Assembly: GCA_028683685.1 (NCBI GenBank)
Contig: JAQUHH010000183.1
Span: forward strand, 1 to 5,237
Length of the DNA: 5,237 nt
Origin: Bacteroidales bacterium
Lineage (GTDB): Bacteria; Bacteroidota; Bacteroidia; Bacteroidales; WCHB1-69
Direction: 5' to 3'
This document shows, in pieces, positions 1-5,237 of the stretch. Below the pieces are notes generated by a model. That model was not told the DNA's origin. It saw nothing but the letters and a program-made list of their open reading frames with translations, and did not search any database. The position numbers and the translations under genes are program-made. Positions within the stretch are counted from its first letter, which is position 1. Each line of letters opens with the position of its first letter.

Positions 1-1716
1 ATCGTGGATTTATCGAAAACGGCAAACCAGCCCATGACTTCGCATAATGGAAATTTTATTATCGCCTACAATGGTGAGATTTATGGATATCAAGAACTGA
101 AAAAAGAAATCGAAAATCATCCAGATTTTTGTCCCGCAGAAAATTCAAATTGGAATACGACCTCTGATACAGAAGTTATTTTGGAAGCCTTTTCCATTTG
201 GGGACATGAATTTGTTCGCAAGCTAAATGGAATGTTTGCCATTGCTATTTGCGATGTTCAGAAGGAATCTTTGCACCTTTTTAGAGATCGTTTGGGCATC
301 AAACCCATCTATTATTTTCAGGATCAGGAAACATTTGCTTTTGCTTCAGAACTGAAATCTCTCACTTGCATTTCTAGCATTAAATCTAAATTGTCCATTG
401 ATAAACAAGCGATTAATCAGTTTTTATATTTGGGCTATATTCCAGCTCCGTTGAGTATTTATAATGAAATAAGAAAATTCCCTCAAGCTTCATATGCTAC
501 TTTTAGCCAAGGTAAATTAAGTTTTCATCGCTATTGGACTCCATATGATAAAATTGAAAAAGAGCCATTGTCCAATATTGAAGAAGCAAAATTTCAACTT
601 AAAGAATTGATGGTTCGTTCTGTAAAAAATCGCTTGGTTAGCGATGTTTCCTTTGGAACCTTTTTGAGTGGTGGTATAGATTCGAGCTTTGTTACCGCTG
701 TTGCTCAAAGTCTTACGGACACTCCGCTCAATACTTTTACCATCGGTTTTGGCGAAGAGGGGTTTAAAAATGAAGCTCCCTTTGCTAAAAAAATAGCTCG
801 TTATTTGGGTACAAATCATCATGAATTATACGTGACCGAAAAAGACATCTTGGATTTGATTCCAAAATTAAGTTCGATTTATGATGAACCTTTCGGCGAT
901 TCATCCGCATTGCCCACACTTTTGGTGTCGAAAATGGCAAAGCAAAAAGTGTGCATGACTTTGTCTGGCGACGGTGGAGATGAGCTTTTTATGGGTTATG
1001 GAGCCTATCGCTGGGCCGAAAAACTCAACAAACCGATGATGAATTTGTTTAGAAATCCCTTGTCTATGGCACTCTCGCTGGGAAACAATCGTCAAAAAAG
1101 AGCCGCTCTACTTCTCAAAAAGAGCAGTTCTGATAGATTTAAAAGTCATATTTTTTCTCAGGAACAATATATGTTTTCCGAAAAGGAAATTGCTCAAGTT
1201 CTTCAAAAAGAGTATCTTACATTGATTAATTTGGATGAAGATATCCCTTCAGTAAATCGAAAACTGGATGCCAAAGAACAACAAGCACTGTTTGATATAA
1301 ATTATTATCTGCCTGATGATTTGTTGGTGAAGGTAGACAGAGCCAGTATGCAGTATGCTTTGGAAACGCGAGTTCCAATTTTGGACTATCGCATTGTGGA
1401 ATTTGCCTTGAATGTAAACTCAAATTTAAAAATTCACCAAGGCGAAAGCAAATGGCTTTTGAAGCAAATTCTTTATGATTTTGTGCCGGCTTCTTATTTT
1501 GAACGTCCGAAGTGGGGATTTGGAATCCCCTTGGCAAAGTGGATGCAAAACGATTTGAAACCCTATATGGAAAGTCTGCTTTTTGCTGAAAATGATGTTG
1601 TTAATACAGCAGAAGTGAAAAAACTCTATCAGCGGTTTTTGAATGGGGAGACTTATTTGTACAACAGATTGTGGTTGATAAGCCGTGTGAATGAGTTTTT
1701 GATATACAACAAATAG
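1..1716 (+). CDS. asnB: Asparagine synthase (glutamine-hydrolysing), 5'-truncated by window edge
   Basis: This enzyme family moves ammonia from glutamine to an acyl-adenylate, normally turning aspartate into asparagine in the cytoplasm. Homologues in polysaccharide loci may instead amidate sugar acids or have other acceptors. The frame is open from base 1 and encodes 571 residues. The first visible codons read I-V-D-L-S, matching the RLSIIDLS region that normally lies some 50-60 residues after the start, so the Met-Cys start with the catalytic Cys2 is outside the window. The glutaminase part shows YNGEIY at residues 23-28. The synthetase part shows the ATP-pyrophosphatase loop SGGIDSS (223-229), SGDGGDELF (322-330), KVDRAS (444-449), RVP (457-459) and RPKWGFGIPL (502-511). 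The C-terminus is intact and no frameshift is seen. The family call is secure. Whether the role is general asparagine supply or glycan amidation is open; the downstream glycan genes make the latter plausible. Confidence 0.93.
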   Translation: MVDLSKTANQPMTSHNGNFIIAYNGEIYGYQELKKEIENHPDFCPAENSNWNTTSDTEVILEAFSIWGHEFVRKLNGMFAIAICDVQKESLHLFRDRLGIKPIYYFQDQETFAFASELKSLTCISSIKSKLSIDKQAINQFLYLGYIPAPLSIYNEIRKFPQASYATFSQGKLSFHRYWTPYDKIEKEPLSNIEEAKFQLKELMVRSVKNRLVSDVSFGTFLSGGIDSSFVTAVAQSLTDTPLNTFTIGFGEEGFKNEAPFAKKIARYLGTNHHELYVTEKDILDLIPKLSSIYDEPFGDSSALPTLLVSKMAKQKVCMTLSGDGGDELFMGYGAYRWAEKLNKPMMNLFRNPLSMALSLGNNRQKRAALLLKKSSSDRFKSHIFSQEQYMFSEKEIAQVLQKEYLTLINLDEDIPSVNRKLDAKEQQALFDINYYLPDDLLVKVDRASMQYALETRVPILDYRIVEFALNVNSNLKIHQGESKWLLKQILYDFVPASYFERPKWGFGIPLAKWMQNDLKPYMESLLFAENDVVNTAEVKKLYQRFLNGETYLYNRLWLISRVNEFLIYNK

Positions 1717-1728
1717 GGATGTTTTTAA

Positions 1729-1757
1729 TGCTTTTTTAGAATAAAATGTTAACTTTG
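1729..1757 (+). promoter_or_regulatory. Bacteroidota-type promoter candidate upstream of the glycosyltransferase gene
   Basis: TAACTTTG at 1750-1757 is an exact match to the Bacteroidota -7 consensus TAnnTTTG. A TG at 1729-1730 lies 19 bases upstream, within the known 19-21 base spacing to the -33 TTTG/TTG box, although the two bases before it are AA rather than TT. Transcription would be expected to start near 1764, leaving a leader of about 30 bases before the start codon at 1793. It sits in the only sizeable gap between the asparagine synthase gene and the three-gene set, so it would let that set be transcribed separately. The -7 match is seen directly; promoter activity is inferred. Confidence 0.5.
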
Positions 1758-1792
1758 CTGAATATTTTTAAATAGATTTTTATCATATATTA

Positions 1793-2881
1793 ATGATGAA
1801 GAAACACAAAATGCTTATTATTTGTCCAGCTCCTGAAAAGGTTTATCCAAGCCAGCGGCTAAAATATGAGCAATACTTTAATCATTGGAAAGATGAAGAT
1901 TATCAGATACAGATTTCTCCTTTTATGAATGCTCAATTATGGGAGATATTATATAAAAATGGACATTTATTTAGTAAAATTATTTTGACAATATGGGGTT
2001 ATTTGAGAAGAATTTATGATGTATTTAGAGCTCCTTTTTTTGATATAGTATACATTCATTTGTGGGTAACTCCTTTTGGTTCATCGCTTTTTGAATATTT
2101 GATTAAATGGGCAAATCCTCATATTGTTTATGATATTGATGATGCTGTTTTTAAGGGTCATAAAAGCCAAATGAATTGGTTTATTGCATGGATGAAAGGG
2201 AAAAAGAAGATTTTTTCTCTGATGAAAATTTCTAAATATGTGATTGTTTGTACCAAATATTTGGAAGAAGAAGCTCTTAAACATAATAAAAATGTAATCG
2301 ACATTTCTTCCACTTTTGATACGGATCGATTTACTGCTGTTCAAAGCTATGAAGACTCAGAGACGATAACTTTAGGATGGACGGGCAGTCATAGTACAAT
2401 TCCGTTTTTGCACCTTCTCGATAATGTTTTGCAGCAGTTATCAAAAATTAGAAAAATAAAATTATGGGTTGTTTGCGATCGTGATTTTGAATTGGAGGGG
2501 GTTGATATAGAAAATTTTAGGTGGACTGAATCCACAGAAGTTGCAGATTTACATTGCATGCAAATTGGTTTGTATCCGACTCCAAAAGAGGAATGGGTTT
2601 TAGGAAAAAGTGGTTTGAAAGCTCTTACTTATCAATCGTGTGGTATTCCATGTGTGGCAACAGCTTTTGGCTCTAATTTGGAAAATATAAATCATGGGAA
2701 TAATGGCTTTCTTGCTGATTCTGATGAAGAATGGATCGAATGTCTTACTAAGCTTATCGATGATCGAGAGCTTAGAGAAAAAATTGGAAAAAATGGAAGA
2801 GAAAATGTAATGAAACACTTTTCTCTCGAAGCAAATAAAATTAAGTATTTGAATATTTTAAATTCAGTTGTTAAAAAATAG
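1793..2881 (+). CDS. GT-B fold glycosyltransferase (group 1 / GT4-like)
   Basis: This is a 362-residue protein predicted to transfer a sugar from a nucleotide donor to a glycan or lipid-linked acceptor on the cytoplasmic side of the inner membrane. The N-terminal half (about 1-185) has a hydrophobic start with CPAP, then R-L-K-Y-E-Q-Y near residue 22 and YDIDDAVF at 113-120, typical of a group of GT4-like enzymes from surface-glycan loci. The C-terminal donor-binding half starts with LGWTGSHST (194-202) and continues with IGLYP (258-262), GKSGLKAL (271-278), CGIP (283-286) and an NGFLA stretch near 304-308. The usual E-x7-E pair is absent: Gly271 and Thr279 occupy its positions, within a K-x-G-x-K pattern that I recall from related sequences. 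No membrane segment or signal peptide is evident. ATG also occurs at 1796, and either could be the start; no strong Shine-Dalgarno site is seen. The next gene begins 5 bases after the stop. Fold and family are well supported; donor and acceptor sugars cannot be read from the sequence. Confidence 0.85.
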   Translation: MMKKHKMLIICPAPEKVYPSQRLKYEQYFNHWKDEDYQIQISPFMNAQLWEILYKNGHLFSKIILTIWGYLRRIYDVFRAPFFDIVYIHLWVTPFGSSLFEYLIKWANPHIVYDIDDAVFKGHKSQMNWFIAWMKGKKKIFSLMKISKYVIVCTKYLEEEALKHNKNVIDISSTFDTDRFTAVQSYEDSETITLGWTGSHSTIPFLHLLDNVLQQLSKIRKIKLWVVCDRDFELEGVDIENFRWTESTEVADLHCMQIGLYPTPKEEWVLGKSGLKALTYQSCGIPCVATAFGSNLENINHGNNGFLADSDEEWIECLTKLIDDRELREKIGKNGRENVMKHFSLEANKIKYLNILNSVVKK

Positions 2882-2886
2882 AGATC

Positions 2887-3801
2887 ATGAAAATTGATAA
2901 AAAAGTTTTAATCGCCGGTTGTGGTGGTATGTTGGGAGAGGCTGTATATCAGTCTTTTAATAGTCAGTACGAAAATGTATTGGCAACGGATATTGATTTG
3001 AATGTTCCTTGGTTGAAATATATGGATGTTCGTGAATTTGATCAATGTGAAAAAGTATTTGAGGAGTTTAAACCCGATATCGTTCTGAATTTAGCCGCCT
3101 TGACAGATTTGGAATATTGTGAAAAAAATCACGAAAATTCATGGTTGACCAATGCTTTGGGAACTGAAAATATTGCTCTCCTAGCGGAAAAGTATAAATG
3201 TACGATGGTATACATTTCAACGGCTGGAATATTTGGTGGAGAACAAGATTTTTATACCGATTTTGACGCTCCAAATCCATTAAGTCATTATGCCAAAAGT
3301 AAATATTATGGCGAAAGATTCGTTTTGGAAAGAGTTTCTAAAATTTTTGTTTTTAGAGCTGGTTGGATGATGGGTGGTGGTTTGCAGAAGGATAAAAAAT
3401 TTATTAATAAACTCTACAAACAGATAACAGCAGGTAAAAAGGAAATTTTTGTGGTTGATGATAAATTAGGAACACCAACGTATACCGTTGATTTTGCTGA
3501 CGCAATTTCAAAAGTGATTAAAACTGATTATTATGGTTTGTACAATCAGGTTTGTGGTGGTAGTTGCAGTCGTTATGATGTGGCTATAGATTTTATTCAT
3601 CATCTAAAATTAGTGGATCAGGTTAAAGTGACTAAAGTAGATTCCGATTATTTTAAAAAAGAGTATTTTGCTCCTCGTCCACACTCTGAAAAACTAGTTA
3701 ATTTGAAATTAGAAAAAAGAGGCATTAATTTTATGAGAGATTGGAAAGTTTGTTTGCAAGAGTATTCTCAAGTCTTCGTTGAGGATTACTATAAAAAATA
3801 G
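2887..3801 (+). CDS. RmlD-like NAD(P)-dependent sugar-nucleotide reductase (extended SDR)
   Basis: This is a 304-residue cytoplasmic oxidoreductase with the length and motif order of dTDP-4-dehydrorhamnose reductase (RmlD) and its relatives. The N-terminal Rossmann fold has G-x-x-G-x-x-G at 11-17 (GCGGMLG). VLNLAALTDLEYCE (66-79) matches the conserved NAAAYT-VD-AE region. The catalytic set is Ser111/Thr112 in ISTAGIFGG (110-118) plus Tyr135 and Lys139 (YAKSK). RAGW (157-160), GTPTYTVDFA (195-204) and PRP (263-265) correspond to the substrate-side blocks of RmlD. One difference is that RmlD usually has STDYVFDG where this protein has STAGIFGG, so Asp is replaced by Ala. It may therefore reduce a different 4-keto sugar nucleotide. 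No rmlA, rmlB or rmlC is visible here, so I do not assign rmlD. It lies 5 bases after the glycosyltransferase gene and 4 bases before the next ATG, which suggests one transcript. Confidence 0.82.
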   Translation: MKIDKKVLIAGCGGMLGEAVYQSFNSQYENVLATDIDLNVPWLKYMDVREFDQCEKVFEEFKPDIVLNLAALTDLEYCEKNHENSWLTNALGTENIALLAEKYKCTMVYISTAGIFGGEQDFYTDFDAPNPLSHYAKSKYYGERFVLERVSKIFVFRAGWMMGGGLQKDKKFINKLYKQITAGKKEIFVVDDKLGTPTYTVDFADAISKVIKTDYYGLYNQVCGGSCSRYDVAIDFIHHLKLVDQVKVTKVDSDYFKKEYFAPRPHSEKLVNLKLEKRGINFMRDWKVCLQEYSQVFVEDYYKK

Positions 3802-3805
3802 TAAA

Positions 3806-4939
3806 ATGCAAAAAATAAAAAGATCCCTTTTTCGGTATTTGAATGTGCTGATAGGGGTGTGTTTTTTTTTATTTTTTAAACCTTCTGTTTTTTCTCAATC
3901 TGCTAAATTGCCATTTTCTGTAAGTGGACAATTAGAATACGCCAAATTACTCCCTCATCACAAAATGATGTACCCTTTGGCAGAACAGGACTTTTTAAAT
4001 TTTAAAATTGATTTTTCCAAACAACGTACGGGGAAATTCTATTGGGAACAAAAATACAATTACCCTGAAGTGGGCATTACTTTTTTGTATTCCGAATTGA
4101 GCAGTCCCGAACAAATTGGAAGTGCTTTTGCTCTGATGCCTTTTATGAACATTTTTCTAAATCCCAATAAAAAGCTTCGTCATAGTTTCTATTTTGCCTG
4201 TGGAATAGGTTATCTGACAGATAAATTTGATCGTTTGGAAAACTATAAAAACATTGGTATTGGAAGTCATTTCAATGCTGCAATTCGAATTTTTTATCAT
4301 CTTCAATTTCCGATAAGTCAACATTTTTCGTTGGAAAGTGGTTTTGGTTTAACTCATTTTTCAAATGGTGCAACGATGCATCCCAATCGAGGATTAAATC
4401 AAATGTCGGTGGGTTTGGGACTTCGTTATCAAAACATAAGGCCATCGTTAAATGTGTTGGTGGCAGATTCGGTTTTTCGGAAAACGTGGGAACCTCAATT
4501 CTATTTTAATGCGGGTTACAAACGCCTTTTTGTTGGAGACGAAACAGCCTATGGCGCATTTACTTTGGGAACCGCTGTTTTGTGGAAATACAGTCTTTTA
4601 AAAGCGGCTCTTTTGGGACTCGATGTTTTTTATGACGCTTCTGATGTGGCTTTTTACAAAGTCAATGGCACGATTCTTCCCGCACATCGGTTTTTAAAAA
4701 CAGGTTTATATTTGGGTCATCAGTGGTCTATGAATCGACTTTCGTTTGGAATTCAGTTTGGTGGATATCTTTATGCCCCAAATAAAGTTGGAGATGTTGG
4801 AGATTTCTACAATCGTTTGGTTTTGAGATACAAAGCTAATAAAAGTCTCTCTTTTAATTTTGCAATCAAAGCCCATTTTGCAAAAGCCGACTTTATGGAA
4901 TGGGGTTTGGTTTATCATCCTAAATTTATTTTAAGATAG
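3806..4939 (+). CDS. PagL-like outer-membrane acyloxyacyl hydrolase (lipid A deacylase family)
   Basis: This is a 377-residue predicted outer-membrane beta-barrel. Residues 1-30 form a signal peptide: basic K-I-K-R start, hydrophobic core about 11-24, and likely cleavage after V-F-S, before Gln31. The body alternates polar and aromatic or hydrophobic residues, as barrel strands do, and the chain ends in an aromatic-rich strand. ACGIGYLTDKFD (131-142) and especially LTHFSNGATMHPNRGLN (182-198) resemble the PagL family, which removes the 3-O-acyl chain from lipid A. His184 and Ser186 match the catalytic His-x-Ser of PagL. The PagL acid Glu, expected 14 residues after His, is Asn198 here. At 377 residues the protein is about twice the size of proteobacterial PagL; residues about 228-377 look like further barrel strands. 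I chose ATG 3806, 4 bases after the preceding stop, because it gives a proper signal peptide; an in-frame TTG at 3779 would overlap the reductase gene. Deacylase activity is inferred, and a structural or inactive role is possible. Confidence 0.75.
   Translation: MQKIKRSLFRYLNVLIGVCFFLFFKPSVFSQSAKLPFSVSGQLEYAKLLPHHKMMYPLAEQDFLNFKIDFSKQRTGKFYWEQKYNYPEVGITFLYSELSSPEQIGSAFALMPFMNIFLNPNKKLRHSFYFACGIGYLTDKFDRLENYKNIGIGSHFNAAIRIFYHLQFPISQHFSLESGFGLTHFSNGATMHPNRGLNQMSVGLGLRYQNIRPSLNVLVADSVFRKTWEPQFYFNAGYKRLFVGDETAYGAFTLGTAVLWKYSLLKAALLGLDVFYDASDVAFYKVNGTILPAHRFLKTGLYLGHQWSMNRLSFGIQFGGYLYAPNKVGDVGDFYNRLVLRYKANKSLSFNFAIKAHFAKADFMEWGLVYHPKFILR
3862..3870 (+). repeat. T9 homopolymer tract inside the signal-peptide codons
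   Basis: Nine consecutive T residues, then one A and six more T (3872-3877), lie within codons for about residues 19-24 of the PagL-like protein. A slip of one base would shift the frame very early and abolish the protein. Part of the bias simply follows from Phe codons in a hydrophobic segment of an AT-rich genome. The tract is seen directly; any switching role is speculation. Confidence 0.6.
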
Positions 4940-4959
4940 ATTAAACCTTTTAAGTTAAA

Positions 4960-4971
4960 CATTGTCCAATG
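4960..4971. repeat. Short inverted repeat CATTG-TC-CAATG
   Basis: CATTG and CAATG are perfect inverted copies separated by two bases, 20 bases after the stop of the barrel gene. The gap is too small for a stable hairpin with both full arms, and no T-run follows, so it does not look like an intrinsic terminator. It could be a protein-binding site or chance. Confidence 0.3.
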
Positions 4972-4988
4972 AATTCTGTTAATGAAAC

Positions 4989-5000
4989 TAGTTATAACTA
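4989..5000. repeat. Perfect 12-base palindrome TAGTTATAACTA
   Basis: The 12 bases equal their own reverse complement; the flanking bases (C before, A after) do not extend it. It lies in the gap before the last gene, about 33 bases upstream of the putative -33 position. A dimeric regulator could bind there, but short AT-rich palindromes also occur by chance. No terminator-like GC stem is seen anywhere in 4940-5114. Confidence 0.3.
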
Positions 5001-5032
5001 ATGTAGTGTTTATAAGAATAATGAAAGTGTTC

Positions 5033-5062
5033 TGTAAATACAACTTGGTTTTTTTAATTTTG
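5033..5062 (+). promoter_or_regulatory. Bacteroidota-type promoter candidate upstream of the last gene
   Basis: TAATTTTG at 5055-5062 matches the -7 consensus TAnnTTTG exactly. TCTG ending at 5034 (TG at 5033-5034) sits 20 bases upstream and would be a degenerate -33 TTTG box. The expected transcription start is near 5069, giving a leader of roughly 45 bases before the ATG at 5115. This suggests the last gene has its own promoter and is not part of the preceding operon. Confidence 0.55.
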
Positions 5063-5114
5063 CCGCAAGTATAAATGAATTAAAATGTCTAAAGACGTAA
5101 TTAAAATAAATTAA

Positions 5115-5237
5115 ATGAAAAAAATATCTTTTACTCTTGTTCTTACTCTATTTTTGGTCTCGTTATTTTCTCAAAATCGTCCCGGTGGTGGAGGTCAAGG
5201 TGCCGGAATGTCAGAAGAAGTTAGGAAAATGATAACC
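5115..5237 (+). CDS. Secreted or outer-membrane protein with Gly-rich N-terminus, 3'-truncated
   Basis: Only 41 codons are visible; the frame is still open at the window edge. Residues 1-20 form a clear signal peptide: M-K-K-I, a hydrophobic core of about 15 residues, then S-L-F-S-Q, with cleavage likely before Gln20. The mature start reads QNRPGGGGQGAGM and then a more polar SEEVRKMIT. The start is supported by the AAATTAA run before it, the absence of any other suitable ATG, and the promoter-like site upstream. Gly/Pro-rich starts like this are common in Bacteroidota TonB-dependent outer-membrane receptors and also in small periplasmic stress or metal-responsive proteins. The visible part cannot decide between them, so I assign export only. 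Confidence 0.72.
   Translation, partial: MKKISFTLVLTLFLVSLFSQNRPGGGGQGAGMSEEVRKMIT

Noticed and set aside
4..6. GTG at base 4 as the start of the asparagine synthase
   Set aside because: It falls inside the conserved IVDLS block, and the catalytic Cys2 region must lie upstream, so the gene is cut by the window edge rather than starting here.
517..1537. Three reverse-strand open frames (517-822, 901-1095, 1226-1537) within the asparagine synthase gene
   Set aside because: They lie opposite strongly conserved asparagine synthase codons and their translations show no recognisable motif; they are antisense shadows.
1717..1792. Intrinsic terminator after the asparagine synthase gene
   Set aside because: T-runs occur, but no GC-containing inverted repeat precedes them, so read-through into the next genes cannot be excluded.
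3779..3805. TTG start adding nine residues to the PagL-like protein and overlapping the reductase gene
   Set aside because: ATG at 3806 is 4 bases after the preceding stop and gives a clean signal peptide; the TTG start places a non-typical segment in front of it.
2081..4918. Reverse-strand open frames at 2081-2344, 2600-2818, 3068-3280 and 4706-4918
   Set aside because: All are short, inside well-supported + strand genes, and have no recognisable motif or promoter.
4941..4960. TTAAAC direct repeats as an attachment site or terminator
   Set aside because: The copies are only six bases of AT-rich sequence, with no GC stem, T-run, integrase or tRNA nearby.
1..5237. CRISPR arrays, tRNA or rRNA genes, transposases or insertion-sequence ends
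   Set aside because: I read both strands and saw no regularly spaced repeats, cloverleaf-like segments, transposase motifs or paired terminal repeats.

Overview
The window looks like part of a surface-polysaccharide or lipopolysaccharide (LPS) locus from a member of the phylum Bacteroidota, probably Flavobacteriia-like or Bacteroidales-like. Three things point there. The DNA is AT-rich with few Shine-Dalgarno sites. Two promoter-like sites match the Bacteroidota -7 consensus TAnnTTTG. The protein families and the signal peptides ending in 'FSQ' are typical of that phylum. I cannot name the genus or species.

Layout: every convincing gene is on the + strand. Bases 1-1716 hold the 3' part of a glutamine-hydrolysing asparagine synthase (asnB-like), cut by the left edge of the window. 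A 76-base gap with a promoter-like site follows. Bases 1793-4939 then hold a tightly packed set of three genes, which I infer to be one operon: a GT-B glycosyltransferase, an RmlD-like short-chain dehydrogenase/reductase, and a signal-peptide-bearing outer-membrane beta-barrel protein resembling PagL-type lipid A deacylases. The spacers inside this set are only 5 and 4 bases. Bases 4940-5114 are non-coding, with two short palindromes and a second promoter-like site. From 5115 a new secreted-protein gene begins (signal peptide plus a Gly-rich stretch) and runs off the right edge.

How the genes may work together (inference): the asparagine synthase-like amidotransferase and the reductase would make or modify sugar precursors, the glycosyltransferase would add a sugar to a growing glycan, and the barrel protein would trim acyl chains from lipid A in the outer membrane. 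Glycan assembly and lipid A remodelling would then share a transcript. Hand counts of a few 60-base lines suggest the glycosyltransferase and reductase genes (about 27% GC in three sampled lines) are more AT-rich than the asparagine synthase gene (32-53%) and the barrel gene (35-42%). That fits the exchange of glycan genes often seen in such loci.

Nothing here is clearly a new system. The best points for a second look are the PagL-like protein (Asn where the catalytic Glu is expected, an extra C-terminal half, and a T9 tract in its signal-peptide codons) and its apparent co-transcription with glycan genes.
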